A DNA stretch of 64,000 bases. Source: Acidobacteriota bacterium. GTDB lineage: Bacteria; Acidobacteriota; Terriglobia; Terriglobales; Acidobacteriaceae. The position numbers were made by a program, and so were the translations under genes. This document shows, piece by piece, positions 43,602 through 52,694 of this stretch (the first letter of the stretch is position 1; the number at the start of each line of letters is the position of its first letter). The notes beneath the pieces are model-generated. The model was given only the letters and a program-made list of their open reading frames with translations, did no database searches and was not told the origin of the DNA. The stretch covers positions 310,001 through 374,000 of the forward strand of contig JAJXYY010000041.1 of assembly GCA_021780315.1 (NCBI GenBank). Reading direction: 5' to 3'.

Positions 43602-44185
43602 GCCAGACAAGGGCGGCACATCCGATTCATACTGTTGCAGTGATCGGCGCAGGTGAAGCAGGTCGAAGTTTTGCGCTGGTTTGTGCATGTGCCGGTTTTC
43701 ACGTGGTGCTGGAAGACGTGATGCCGGCCAATCTGCGCAAGGCAGAAGCTGACTTTGCGGATATGAGCGGACGTGCGGCCCCTGGACGTCTGGATCTGGT
43801 AGCTACGGTTGAAGATGCTGTTCGAAATGCTGACATCGTGTTCGATTTTGTGCCGGATGAGTTGGAGTCGAAGCTGGAGATTTTCAGCATGATCGACCGT
43901 ATGGCTCCACCCAAGACGATTTTGTGTACTCCGAGTGATGCCCTGAGTATTACCGATCTGGCGTCCTGTGTTTATCGTCCGGAGCGTTGCTTTGCGATAC
44001 GGGGTGGGTTGGCTCCAGTGGTGTCAAGGGTGGGACAGACATTGCGTCTGCTGTATCCAGCGGGGATTGACGGACAGCTTATACCGGTGGTGCTTGACTT
44101 CCTGAAGAGACAAGGCAGGCTGGTGCAGGCAGAGGTTGATCCTGATATGCCGATGCTGGTGAAGAATCTGGTACAGAATCACTAG
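43598..44185 (+). CDS. Stand-alone 3-hydroxyacyl-CoA dehydrogenase NAD-binding domain, probably catalytically degenerate
   Basis: 195 residues from a GTG overlapping the previous stop. The dinucleotide fold is intact (VAVIGAGEAGRSFA, then Glu39 of VVLEDV and the DIVFDFVPDELESKLEIF block), matching 3HCDH N-terminal domains. The usual catalytic segment with HFFNP is replaced by AIRGGLAP, so the catalytic His is missing, and the C-terminal helical domain is absent. It may bind NAD as a sensor or partner of the coupled 61-residue protein. That role is inference. Confidence 0.65.
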   Translation: MSQTRAAHPIHTVAVIGAGEAGRSFALVCACAGFHVVLEDVMPANLRKAEADFADMSGRAAPGRLDLVATVEDAVRNADIVFDFVPDELESKLEIFSMIDRMAPPKTILCTPSDALSITDLASCVYRPERCFAIRGGLAPVVSRVGQTLRLLYPAGIDGQLIPVVLDFLKRQGRLVQAEVDPDMPMLVKNLVQNH

Positions 44186-44270
44186 TCAGGCATGCCTCTC
44201 GCTGGATCAGGGAACTAATTCGCGGGCAGATGCGTAACGCTGTGGGGAAGGACATCGTCAAACCACTGTC

Positions 44271-45527
44271 ATGCGTGCGCTCTTCGAGATAGTCATTCAG
44301 GTTTTCAAGTCGATTGGAGCGAATAAGTTACGCTCATTTCTGACGATGTTCGGCATCGCCTGGGGCGTGGCGTCCTTGCTGCTTTTGATCGGGCTGGGCG
44401 AGGGATTTCGTTCGGGACAGCGGCGGGGACTGGCAGAGTTAGGCACAGATGTGATCATGCTTTGGAGCGGGACTATTCCTGCGCTGCCGGGGCAACATAC
44501 GGGCATGCAGCCCTACAAACTGACGATCCGCGACGCAGACGCGATTCGTTCAGGGGCCCCGCATGTTCGGGATGTGACGGCCATGATCAACCGGAGTGAT
44601 CTGAAGCAGGTCAGCGAATATTCCAGTGCGGGTGGTCAGGTGATGGGGGTTGAGGCGAACTATCCTGCGATTCGCACGTTGCCGATCGCACAGGGACGGT
44701 TTCTGAACGCGGACGATCTTGCTCAACGACGACAGGTTGTGATTCTGGGTCAAAAGACGTATCAGCTTTTATTTTCGGGACATCCTGGTCTGGCTGCGTA
44801 CATTACGCTGAATGGCTATCGGTTTCAGGTGGTGGGAGTTGCTGCGAAGTTTGGGCGCGGGAATAATGACGGCGACAACCAGAAGGTTTATATTCCGCTG
44901 ACAACGATGCTGGAGCTATTTCCGATCAAGGGCGAGAATGTACCGACGGATGCCATCTCGTCCATCCAATATCAACCGACGTCGCCGGACTTGAACGAGA
45001 CTGCTAAAGCTGAGGTGCACCGTGCGGTTGCGGGACAGCATGGCTTTGACCCGTCGGCTACCGAGGCATTTGAAGAGTGGGACACCATAAAGTCCAACCG
45101 CACGGTAGGTCTGATCTTTACGGCGATGGATGTATTTCTGGGTGGCGTAGGCATTGTGACGCTGGCGCTTGGTGCTGTGGGCATCATCAACATCATGCTG
45201 GTGACGGTGAGCGAGCGCACAAAAGAGATAGGTTTGCGTAAGGCACTGGGAGCGACGAATGGAAGCATCCTGATGCAGTTCTTTCTGGAAGGCCTTATGC
45301 TGACAGGCTTGAGTGGTTTGATTGGGATTGCCGCGGCGGCAGTACTGATGCTGGTGCTGGGCTCCGTTGTGGGGAACAATGATATGGGCTTCGATCCGCC
45401 ACGACTGGTACCTTGGTCGGCTGCATTGGCGTTAGGGACTTTGACCTTGTGCGGCATCATTGCAGGCATCTATCCAGCGCGGCAGGCGGCGATGTTGCAG
45501 CCCGTCGAGGCGTTGCGAAAGGAGTAA
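44271..45527 (+). CDS. MacB/FtsX-type ABC transporter permease, first of a pair
   Basis: 418 residues. One N-terminal membrane helix, a large periplasmic MacB_PCD domain (about 45-260) and three C-terminal helices with the FtsX core (VTVSERTKEIGLRKALGAT and GIIAGIYPARQAAMLQPVEALRKE). Such permeases act as mechanotransmission units with an ABC ATPase and often a periplasmic adaptor, moving peptides, lipids or antibiotics. Neither ATPase nor adaptor is in this neighbourhood. The second permease starts 6 bases later, so they likely form a heterodimer. Confidence 0.88.
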   Translation: MRALFEIVIQVFKSIGANKLRSFLTMFGIAWGVASLLLLIGLGEGFRSGQRRGLAELGTDVIMLWSGTIPALPGQHTGMQPYKLTIRDADAIRSGAPHVRDVTAMINRSDLKQVSEYSSAGGQVMGVEANYPAIRTLPIAQGRFLNADDLAQRRQVVILGQKTYQLLFSGHPGLAAYITLNGYRFQVVGVAAKFGRGNNDGDNQKVYIPLTTMLELFPIKGENVPTDAISSIQYQPTSPDLNETAKAEVHRAVAGQHGFDPSATEAFEEWDTIKSNRTVGLIFTAMDVFLGGVGIVTLALGAVGIINIMLVTVSERTKEIGLRKALGATNGSILMQFFLEGLMLTGLSGLIGIAAAAVLMLVLGSVVGNNDMGFDPPRLVPWSAALALGTLTLCGIIAGIYPARQAAMLQPVEALRKE

Positions 45528-45533
45528 CGTGCG

Positions 45534-46775
45534 ATGCTAAGCGACATCTTTGGGCAGGCGATCGAAGCGATGCGGCACAATGGACGACGCACCGTTATTA
45601 CTGTAGTGGGAATGGCCTGGGGTATTGCGACAGTCGTGCTGCTGCTGGCGTATGGTGCGGGCTTTGGGCAGGCATTCGAGAATATCTTCGCGCAGTTCGG
45701 AACCAACATGATGGGGGTGTTTCCGGGGCGGACGAGCGAGCAAGCGGGTGGAGCCAAGGCGGGTGTGGTGGTGCGCCTGACCATGGATGATGTTGAGCGG
45801 ATCCAGGAGACGGTGCCGGGCATTCTGCATGTTTCGCCAACTGTTTCCAAGCAGGTTCCGGTGCAGAACGAGTTGCACAGCTATAGTTGGGGTGTGGATG
45901 GAATAACGCCGGAGTTGCAACCGATACAGAAGATGGATTTGAGTGAAGGACGATTGCTGACTGAGGCCGATCTCGTGCAGCGGGCTCATGTGACGGTAAT
46001 CGGATCCGAGGCGAAGACGAAGTTATTTTCCGGTATATACGCACTGGGGCAGACGATACGCTTGAATGGTGTTCCGTTTGAGATTGTTGGGGTGTTGAAG
46101 CCTAAGATGCAGGAGGGTGCGGATAGCGACATCAATCGAGGCATTAACGTGCCGCTGACTACCATGACGGACTTGAAGGATACCAAGTATCTGGATGGCA
46201 TCTGGATGGACTACAAGGGCGATCCCAAAGAGGTGGAGAGTGCGTTACGTAAGACGCTTGCGGCGAGTCATGGCTATCGCCCTTCTGATCGGCGAGCAGT
46301 CTTTGTGGCGAATATCATGGAACAGTTGGCGCAGTTTCGGATTATTTCTCTTGGACTGCAGGCTCTACTCTTGTTTATCGGTGCGCTGACGCTGGGGATC
46401 GCGGGTATCGGGCTGATGAATATCATGCTGGTGAGCGTGCAGCAGCGGACTCGAGAGATTGGCGTCGAGAAGGCACTGGGAGCACGCAAGCGGCATATTC
46501 TGATGCAGTTTCTAGCGGAGGCACTGGTAATTACCGGAGTTGGAGGCGTGGGTGGGATCGTGCTCGCGTACGTGGTGGCCAAGAGCATCGGAAGCATAAC
46601 GTTCTATAGCGCAATGGCTTCGAACGCGGATGCAGGGGATATTCATTTGTTGGTGTCGCCGGAGATTGTGGTTGTTGCGACGGCGATACTGGTGATCGTC
46701 GGAACGATCAGCGGGATGATTCCTGCCATACAGGCCTCGAATCTGGATCCGATCGAGGCGTTGCGGTATGAGTAG
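45534..46775 (+). CDS. MacB/FtsX-type ABC transporter permease, second of a pair
   Basis: 413 residues with the same layout as its neighbour: N-terminal helix (TVVGMAWGIATVVLLLAYGAG), MacB_PCD periplasmic domain and FtsX core (VSVQQRTREIGVEKALGARK, ISGMIPAIQASNLDPIEALRYE). It differs clearly in the periplasmic part, which supports a heterodimer rather than a recent duplication. It converges on the GH31 gene with a 26-base gap. The ATPase is presumably encoded elsewhere. Confidence 0.88.
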   Translation: MLSDIFGQAIEAMRHNGRRTVITVVGMAWGIATVVLLLAYGAGFGQAFENIFAQFGTNMMGVFPGRTSEQAGGAKAGVVVRLTMDDVERIQETVPGILHVSPTVSKQVPVQNELHSYSWGVDGITPELQPIQKMDLSEGRLLTEADLVQRAHVTVIGSEAKTKLFSGIYALGQTIRLNGVPFEIVGVLKPKMQEGADSDINRGINVPLTTMTDLKDTKYLDGIWMDYKGDPKEVESALRKTLAASHGYRPSDRRAVFVANIMEQLAQFRIISLGLQALLLFIGALTLGIAGIGLMNIMLVSVQQRTREIGVEKALGARKRHILMQFLAEALVITGVGGVGGIVLAYVVAKSIGSITFYSAMASNADAGDIHLLVSPEIVVVATAILVIVGTISGMIPAIQASNLDPIEALRYE

Positions 46776-46801
46776 TCTGCCGGGTTGGATGGACTTTGCT
46801 G

Positions 46802-49279
46802 TTACTGTAGTGTGAGGTCTGCGCCGGCGGGGGTGTTCTGGATGGTGACGACTGAGGCTTTTCCTACGGTTTGCAGCTTGAGTTTTCCAGTGGGCGTGGC
46901 TGCTTCGCCACGGTATGCAGTCCAGCCATAGGCTTCGATGCGCAACTGTTTCCACCAGGGAGGATAGGTGCCTTGTTGGGCTCCGATGTGGATTACCAGT
47001 GAGCCATCCGATTTTTCTTCGCAGGAGTAGTGGACGCGAAGGTAGGAGCCACTACGGAAGGCAAAGCTCTTGCCATCGTCCTGGTAGAGATCTCCTTGGC
47101 AGTCTGGACCGGGGTAAATACGAAGGGTGAGTGGTCCGATGGGAGTCTCCTCGGTGTTCTGCGTGAGCGGCGCGATGGGCAGTATGGTGCCCTCACGGAC
47201 GTAGACAGGCAGGTCTGCAAGGGTTGGCGTGACGAGAAGAGGCTGGGCGACGGGTTTGGCATCGCGCTGTTCGAGATCACGAGCGTTGGTCAGGGTGCGG
47301 CGGTCGAGGCGATCACCGGTCCAGTAGTTGAACCAGATGCCGGGTGGTAGATGGACTTCATAGGGGGCGACCTCCTCTGGGGAAGGTGACGCTGCCACGA
47401 GCAGGTTGGGGCCAAAGAGGAACTCTCCCGATGCATCGAGGTCGAGAGGATGGCCGTCGGACGTGGCGTTGGGGAACTCAAGGAAGAGCGGACGCATGAT
47501 GGGTAGACCGGTGCGGGACATCTCTTCCGCGGTGGTGTAGAGGTAGGGCATGAGGCGGTAGCGCTCTTCAATATAGCGACGACGGATGGCGAGTTGTTCG
47601 GGGCCGTCTACCCAGGGTTCGTGGTCGCGAGTTCCTTTGGCGGCATGATCGCGGTCAATGGGCTGGAAGGCTGCAATCTCCAGCCATTTTGTGAGCAGAT
47701 CTGGCGGTGGGGAGCCGGCAAAACCACCTACGTCGGCACCAGTCATCCCAAAGCCGCTGAGGCCCAGGTTGATGATCTGTGGCACAGTCATGCGTAGATG
47801 ATTCCATGTTGAGCTATTGTCACCGGTCCAGGTCGCTGCATAGCGCTGGCCGCCGGCGTAGCTGGCTCGGGTGAGGACGAAGGGCCGGACGTTGGGCTGG
47901 AGGGCGATCAGGCCATCGTAGGTTGCACGCGAGTTCTGCATGCCGAAGATGTTGTGGATCTCTAAATGATTGGCGGTGCGTGGCATAAAGCCGGGATCGT
48001 CGATACGGTGTTGAACGTCGTCCGGCATGGTCTTGGTGGGGACATTGAATACGGCTGGCTCGTTCATATCGTTCCAAAAGCCAGCAACACCTTGTTGCGT
48101 GAACTGACGATAGAGAGTGCCCCACCAGTCGCGGGTGAGCTTGCGGGTGAAGTCAGGGAAGACCGCTGGGCCTGGCCACACCACTCCGTAGTAGATAGAG
48201 CCGTCAGGATTTTTGACGAAGTGATCGCCAGCAGAGCCTGTATCGTACGGCGTGTAACCCGCGTTCGGGAGCTTAGCGATGTGGAGATCGGTGATGGCGA
48301 CGACGTGGAAGTGTTCAGCGGCCAGTTGTTTGATCATCTGAGGGAAGTGGGGGAATTTTATGGGATCTACAGTGAAGGGGCGATTGTCTTGCTGGTAGTC
48401 GATATCGAGGTAGATCGCATCCGTAGGGATGTGATCGGCACGTAGACGTGAGGCGATTTCCAGGACGCGCGTTTCGGGATAGTAGCTGTAGCGGGACTGC
48501 TGGAAACCGAGGGTCCATAGGGGCGGGAGTGGTGTTGGTCCGGTTAGCCAAGCGTAGGTTTGCACGACTTGCTTCGGAGTGGGGCCGTAAAAGACATAGT
48601 AGTCGACTGGCCCGTTGGGAGCGCCGAAGCTGTATTGATCTTGGAGTTCGCGGCCAAAGTCGAAGGAGGTGCGCCAGGTGTTGTCGAACAAGACGCCGAG
48701 TGCGCGGCCCGCACGGAGGTTGATAAAGAAGGGAATGCTCTTGTAGATGGGGTCGGATGACTCCTGCCAGCCGAAGTTGTCGGTGTTCCACATAGCGAAT
48801 GCTTCCCCGGCACGGTCGAGTGGACCGGGTTTGTCTCCCAGACCGAAGAAGTGATCGTCGGCGTGCATCTGCTTGCGAATGCGGAAGCGGTTGCCCTGCC
48901 ATTGGATGGGTTCAGCATCCTGCTGGAGGACGACGCCCGACCGATCCCTGATGGTGAGGCGGAGGTCTGGAGTGATGGCGATCTGCAACGCGGTGGTGCT
49001 GAAGCCGGTGGCGGTAGAGGTGACGGCCACGGAGGCGGTACGGGCGGCAGGGAGGACAGCCCAAGATGCATCTTCCGGGAGTATTGCAAGATGTGCAGCA
49101 CGCACACGAATGACATCATCGCGAAGGGCAGTGACCTGAAGGGTTGTTCCCTGAGACGAGCAGTTGACGCCGTTGTTCAGTGGCAGGCATTTGAATTCGT
49201 TTTGAGCGGCTGCGGCGCCACTTAGCAGCGTGAGAACTGTGAGCAGGGAAGTGAGGCGAACTCCGGCTGGCGATGACAT
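46802..49279 (-). CDS. Secreted GH31 alpha-glucosidase-like hydrolase
   Basis: 825 residues from the ATG at 49279, which gives a signal peptide ending AAAAQ; an upstream TTG is less likely. N-terminal beta-sandwich, then a GH31 barrel with HFFGLGDKPGPLDRAG, the nucleophile Asp in GFWNDMNEP (about 405) and acid/base Asp in WTGDNSSTW (about 485). C-terminal beta domains follow. GH31 enzymes release alpha-glucose or alpha-xylose from oligosaccharides. Export suggests action in the periplasm or outside. Substrate is most likely an alpha-glucan, but xylosidase activity cannot be excluded. Confidence 0.9.
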   Translation of the reverse strand: MSSPAGVRLTSLLTVLTLLSGAAAAQNEFKCLPLNNGVNCSSQGTTLQVTALRDDVIRVRAAHLAILPEDASWAVLPAARTASVAVTSTATGFSTTALQIAITPDLRLTIRDRSGVVLQQDAEPIQWQGNRFRIRKQMHADDHFFGLGDKPGPLDRAGEAFAMWNTDNFGWQESSDPIYKSIPFFINLRAGRALGVLFDNTWRTSFDFGRELQDQYSFGAPNGPVDYYVFYGPTPKQVVQTYAWLTGPTPLPPLWTLGFQQSRYSYYPETRVLEIASRLRADHIPTDAIYLDIDYQQDNRPFTVDPIKFPHFPQMIKQLAAEHFHVVAITDLHIAKLPNAGYTPYDTGSAGDHFVKNPDGSIYYGVVWPGPAVFPDFTRKLTRDWWGTLYRQFTQQGVAGFWNDMNEPAVFNVPTKTMPDDVQHRIDDPGFMPRTANHLEIHNIFGMQNSRATYDGLIALQPNVRPFVLTRASYAGGQRYAATWTGDNSSTWNHLRMTVPQIINLGLSGFGMTGADVGGFAGSPPPDLLTKWLEIAAFQPIDRDHAAKGTRDHEPWVDGPEQLAIRRRYIEERYRLMPYLYTTAEEMSRTGLPIMRPLFLEFPNATSDGHPLDLDASGEFLFGPNLLVAASPSPEEVAPYEVHLPPGIWFNYWTGDRLDRRTLTNARDLEQRDAKPVAQPLLVTPTLADLPVYVREGTILPIAPLTQNTEETPIGPLTLRIYPGPDCQGDLYQDDGKSFAFRSGSYLRVHYSCEEKSDGSLVIHIGAQQGTYPPWWKQLRIEAYGWTAYRGEAATPTGKLKLQTVGKASVVTIQNTPAGADLTLQ

Positions 49280-49358
49280 GAGGAGAATAGTAGCAACTAG
49301 CGTGTGGTCTCGTCTTTCTGGGTGCGCTTCATTCAAGTGGAACGCTAGTTCTGGCGGA

Positions 49359-49856
49359 TCAAGGCTGTGATTCTGTATCTGGCATGGCGAGATAAATGAG
49401 TACGATCCCTACGATGTTGAACATGCGAGCAGCAGCTTCTTGTCCATTCCAGGTTTTGGACTGCCACATCAGAAACCACTCAGCCCCAAGCGAGAGGAAT
49501 GCGATGAACCACATGAGCAGGCTGAGCGTTAGGGCAATTATTGCAAAGCGCTTTGCCGCGTTGTAGCTGGAGGCAGACGAGCGGAGGTTTTGTGCCAGAC
49601 GAAATGCACCGACAAAGCAGAGGATGGTGGTGAGCACCTCCCAGCAGATGATGGTGGCATAGAAGGCATGGTGGACCGTGGTGGAATTGATTGCTCTCCA
49701 CATACCGGCGTTGCCTGGAAAGGTGGAGTCCATCATGAGGACGTGGTGGACGAACTGATAGTTGGAGTTGTAGTCGCTGATATTGTTGAAGATGACGAGC
49801 AGGTAGAAGAAGCCAATGGCAAACAGCAGCAGGCACTTGGAGAGACGCACGGTCAT
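49359..49856 (-). CDS. DUF2165 small integral membrane protein
   Basis: 165 residues with about four membrane helices (about 8-25, 65-82, 105-125, 145-160). NNISDYNSNYQFVHHVLMMD and WRAINSTTVHHAFYATIICWEVLTT match the DUF2165 pattern with conserved His pairs facing the membrane. Function is unknown for the family. It starts 6 bases behind the cytochrome c gene, so the pair probably acts in one membrane process. Confidence 0.78.
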   Translation of the reverse strand: MTVRLSKCLLLFAIGFFYLLVIFNNISDYNSNYQFVHHVLMMDSTFPGNAGMWRAINSTTVHHAFYATIICWEVLTTILCFVGAFRLAQNLRSSASSYNAAKRFAIIALTLSLLMWFIAFLSLGAEWFLMWQSKTWNGQEAAARMFNIVGIVLIYLAMPDTESQP

Positions 49857-49862
49857 TGCAGG

Positions 49863-50762
49863 TTACTCCGATGGAAAGGCTTGGAAGTACGCTGTGATAG
49901 CTGCCAGTGTTGGCTGATCGTAGGTTGGATTGCCGGGCATGGTGGCCTTGGCATCGACTTTCTGCGGGTTGCGGACGTAGTCGGCGAATTCGACTGGATT
50001 CCGTCTAGCGATTGCAGCTATGTTTGACCAAGTACGACCGGATTTAGTGCCTCCTGCTGCGCCTTGATTGTGGCACCGAAGGCAGTTCTCCTTGGCGATG
50101 GCAAAGCCTTTCATTACAGGCGAATCCGACGCAAACTGGCCTGATGGAGTGATGGGGCCAAAGTGTTCGTTCTGGGTGCCAAAGTCTAATAGGAACATCT
50201 CTGTTGGTTCTTGAGGCATGTCCTGATGAGCAAGAATCTTGAATGAAGGTTTGAAGTCTAGGTATGTGATCAAGAATGGCCCCGGGTCTTCGTTTTTCGT
50301 TTGTTTGGCCCATTGGGACGTTGGTAGGCCGTTGATTTTCAGGACCAGTATGGGATGGTGGGCTGCGACGAACTCGGACGGCAACTGGGACTGATAGCGA
50401 TCGATGCAAAGCGCGGTTGTCATGTCGGAGTTGGCTAGAACCCCAATGATGTGCGCAAGCTCACTGAGTTCTACACCACTAACGTTGATCTTTGGCGCGT
50501 GAAGTTCACTGAAATTGACATCCTCGATGATGGTAGTTTCCACCTGCGGCAGCGACAGCAGGCTCTGATAGGGGATGAACCAGTGGGTAGTGGGAGAGAT
50601 GCCAGAGATCATACCGGTAACTTCGAGATCCGTAGTGCTGCGACGCTGAGGTTGAAGGAGCGGGGATCGTCTTCTGGGTTGGGTCGATCGTGCGTAGGAC
50701 AAGAGGCTGCCACAGAAAATAGCATGCAGAGCCAGCAGGCCGATGAGTCTTTTGCTTCCCAT
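49863..50762 (-). CDS. Exported cytochrome c protein with N-terminal oxidoreductase-like domain
   Basis: 299 residues from the ATG at 50762. A signal sequence (about 1-25) precedes a domain (about 45-200) with LEVTGMISGIS and INVSGVELSELAHIIG, which vaguely recalls the molybdopterin-binding fold of sulfite-oxidase-like proteins, and a C-terminal c-type heme domain. The heme motif is CLRCH; a distal Met ligand is plausible in ATMPGNPTY. It probably moves electrons in the periplasm. The molybdopterin idea is weak; the cytochrome call is strong. It is divergent from the RidA-like gene across 69 bases. Confidence 0.75.
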   Translation of the reverse strand: MGSKRLIGLLALHAIFCGSLLSYARSTQPRRRSPLLQPQRRSTTDLEVTGMISGISPTTHWFIPYQSLLSLPQVETTIIEDVNFSELHAPKINVSGVELSELAHIIGVLANSDMTTALCIDRYQSQLPSEFVAAHHPILVLKINGLPTSQWAKQTKNEDPGPFLITYLDFKPSFKILAHQDMPQEPTEMFLLDFGTQNEHFGPITPSGQFASDSPVMKGFAIAKENCLRCHNQGAAGGTKSGRTWSNIAAIARRNPVEFADYVRNPQKVDAKATMPGNPTYDQPTLAAITAYFQAFPSE

Positions 50763-50831
50763 ACGTAATGCTAACCGCAACAGTAGATTTAGCAAGCGAG
50801 AAAATCGACGGGCATGTTAGAGTACGGCCAC

Positions 50832-51296
50832 ATGGATATAGAATTGCGTCTCTCTGCATATGGTCATCATTTGCCCTCGCCACCAAACGCTGGTGGTAAT
50901 TATCTTTCAGCGAAACGGGTTGGAAATATGTTGTACCTTGCGGGCGTAATTTCGACCCAAGATGGCTCTGTGCTGACTGGTACTGTCGGAGCGGAGCGAA
51001 GTATCGAAGATGGTTATGCTGCGGCTGTTGCCTGCGCTTTAGCGCAATTGGCAGTGATTAAACACGAGTTAGGAACGCTGAATGCCGTGGAAAGTATCGT
51101 AGGTCTTAATGGTTATGTAAATGCGATTGCTGGCTTTGCTGATTCGCCCAAGGTGATCAACGGTGCTTCTGATCTGCTGGTTGCAGCGTTTGGCGATGCG
51201 GGGCGTCATGTGCGTGCGGCCGTGGGTGTGAACGCACTACCACGTAACGCGATGGTTGAGATCCAGATGACGGTGTTGGTGAAATCTGGGAATTGA
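50832..51296 (+). CDS. RidA/YjgF-family protein
   Basis: 154 residues from the ATG at 50832 (MDIELRL, as in related proteins); an ATG six codons upstream is possible. The family core shows PSPPNAGGNYLSAKRVGNMLYLAGVIS and the C-terminal VRAAVGVNALPRNAMVEIQM, where RidA enzymes keep the substrate-binding Arg. RidA proteins deaminate reactive enamines/imines, and paralogues serve in pyrimidine and related amide catabolism. It opens a plus-strand operon with a formamidase-type enzyme and an HpxZ-like protein, so a catabolic rather than housekeeping role is likely. Confidence 0.82.
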   Translation: MDIELRLSAYGHHLPSPPNAGGNYLSAKRVGNMLYLAGVISTQDGSVLTGTVGAERSIEDGYAAAVACALAQLAVIKHELGTLNAVESIVGLNGYVNAIAGFADSPKVINGASDLLVAAFGDAGRHVRAAVGVNALPRNAMVEIQMTVLVKSGN

Positions 51297-51341
51297 TTTG
51301 CCCAAACAGCTGCAGTCGACGAAAGAGAGGAGGTAAAAGCA

Positions 51342-52277
51342 ATGGCTGAATACAGTTTGCGTGCCGTTCCGACGCACTCGATTTGGGACAATCAACTTAG
51401 CCCACGGCTGGTTGTGTCATCTGGCGATGTTGTGCATCTGGAATGTGCTGATTCCAGCGGGGGGCAGGTGAAGCCGGGGATGGCGATGGCCGAGTTTCTC
51501 AACATTGATCGAAGTCTCATCCATGCGCTGACTGGGCCTATCTATGTCGAAAGTTCTGAACCCGGGGATGTGCTGGAGGTGCAGGTACTGGAAGTCGAGC
51601 ACATGGGTTGGGGATGGAGCAGTGTGATTTCAGGGCTTGGCTTTTTGGACCAACGCTTTACGGACCCTTATCTTTTTCATTGGAAGCTCGATGGTGAGGT
51701 GAGCCACTCCTTGTCTCCTGCGGTGGTTCCATTACGCCCGTTTTGCGGTGTTATGGGGGTTGCCCGGGCCGAAGCGGGTAAATTTCGGACGCGTCCTCCG
51801 GGGGAGTTTGGTGGCAATATGGACGTGCGTGAGCTATGCGCTGGATCGACTCTTTACCTGCCAGTGCAGGTAGTCGGCGCGCTCTTTTCTGCGGGAGATG
51901 CACATGCAGCGCAGGGGGATGGTGAAGTTTGCATCAATGGAATTGAGTGCCCTGCAACTGTGACGCTGCGCTTTGTGCTGCACCGACAGCAGAAGTTGGC
52001 GGGGCCGATGGTTGAGGTTGGGCATAACAGCATTGAGCCGTCGTCTGCTGCATGGCAGATAGTCGAGTCCGCTGAGGATGCGTTGAAAGCAGCACGTGCT
52101 GCTACATCACGCATGGTCGATTTGCTTATTCAGAATTGGGACTTTAAGCCTGTAGATGCTTATCTGTTGTGCAGTGTTGCCATGAACCTAAAGCTGAGCC
52201 AGGTTGTCAATCGACCGATGATTACGGTTAGCGCTTCAATTGCGAAGAGTATTGTTCCAACGCGGAGGCTGTTCTAA
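51342..52277 (+). CDS. Acetamidase/formamidase family hydrolase
   Basis: 311 residues with a strong AGGAGG ribosome site. The FmdA/AmdA fold shows VHLECADSSGGQ, TGPIYVESSEPGDVLEVQVLEVE, GGNMDVRELCAGSTLYLPV and GDAHAAQGDGEVC, the last being the family's catalytic region. Members hydrolyse formamide, acetamide or small amides to the acid and ammonia. Here it sits between RidA-like and HpxZ-like genes, and probably completes breakdown of a small amide released by the island's enzymes. The exact substrate is inferred. Confidence 0.88.
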   Translation: MAEYSLRAVPTHSIWDNQLSPRLVVSSGDVVHLECADSSGGQVKPGMAMAEFLNIDRSLIHALTGPIYVESSEPGDVLEVQVLEVEHMGWGWSSVISGLGFLDQRFTDPYLFHWKLDGEVSHSLSPAVVPLRPFCGVMGVARAEAGKFRTRPPGEFGGNMDVRELCAGSTLYLPVQVVGALFSAGDAHAAQGDGEVCINGIECPATVTLRFVLHRQQKLAGPMVEVGHNSIEPSSAAWQIVESAEDALKAARAATSRMVDLLIQNWDFKPVDAYLLCSVAMNLKLSQVVNRPMITVSASIAKSIVPTRRLF

Positions 52278-52279
52278 CT

Positions 52280-52669
52280 ATGGGAATTGAGATCAATGAT
52301 GCGGCTACGATAGCGGAGTTAGCCGAGCTGTATCCGAAGTATGAAGAGGCGCTGGTTACGAACGACTTGGCCACGCTGACTGCAATGTTTTGGTCTGCTC
52401 CCGAGGTGATGCGATTTGGTGTTTCGGAGAACCTGTATGGAATCGAAGAGCTTGAGGCGTTTCGTAGAGGACGCTCTCCGTTGAATCTGGCGCGCCGAGT
52501 AATACGCTTGGACATTGTTAGCTTCGGTAAAGACTTTGGGAGCATTACGCTGGAGTTTGAGCGCGAAAGCAACGGTAATACTGTTCATGGCCGTCAGAGC
52601 CAATCCTGGGTGCGTTTGCCGGAAGGGTGGCGCATCGTCGCAGCGCACGTTTCTCTACTGCCGGATTGA
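52280..52669 (+). CDS. HpxZ/AtzH-like (DUF3225) protein
   Basis: 129 residues starting 2 bases after the formamidase stop. It has the SnoaL/DUF3225 fold with NDLATLTAMFWSAPEVMRFGVSENLYGIEEL, RSPLNLARRV and WRIVAAHVSLLPD. HpxZ is in the oxalurate pathway of purine breakdown in Klebsiella, and AtzH is a helper enzyme beside the AtzE amidase in cyanuric acid use. The family partner is usually an AtzE-like amidase with a small AtzG/HpxX subunit. An amidase is encoded at 59.7 kb, but no small subunit was found. This is the best single clue to the island's chemistry. Confidence 0.82.
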   Translation: MGIEINDAATIAELAELYPKYEEALVTNDLATLTAMFWSAPEVMRFGVSENLYGIEELEAFRRGRSPLNLARRVIRLDIVSFGKDFGSITLEFERESNGNTVHGRQSQSWVRLPEGWRIVAAHVSLLPD

Positions 52670-52694
52670 TACGTCGCGGCATCGCGATCCAGAG

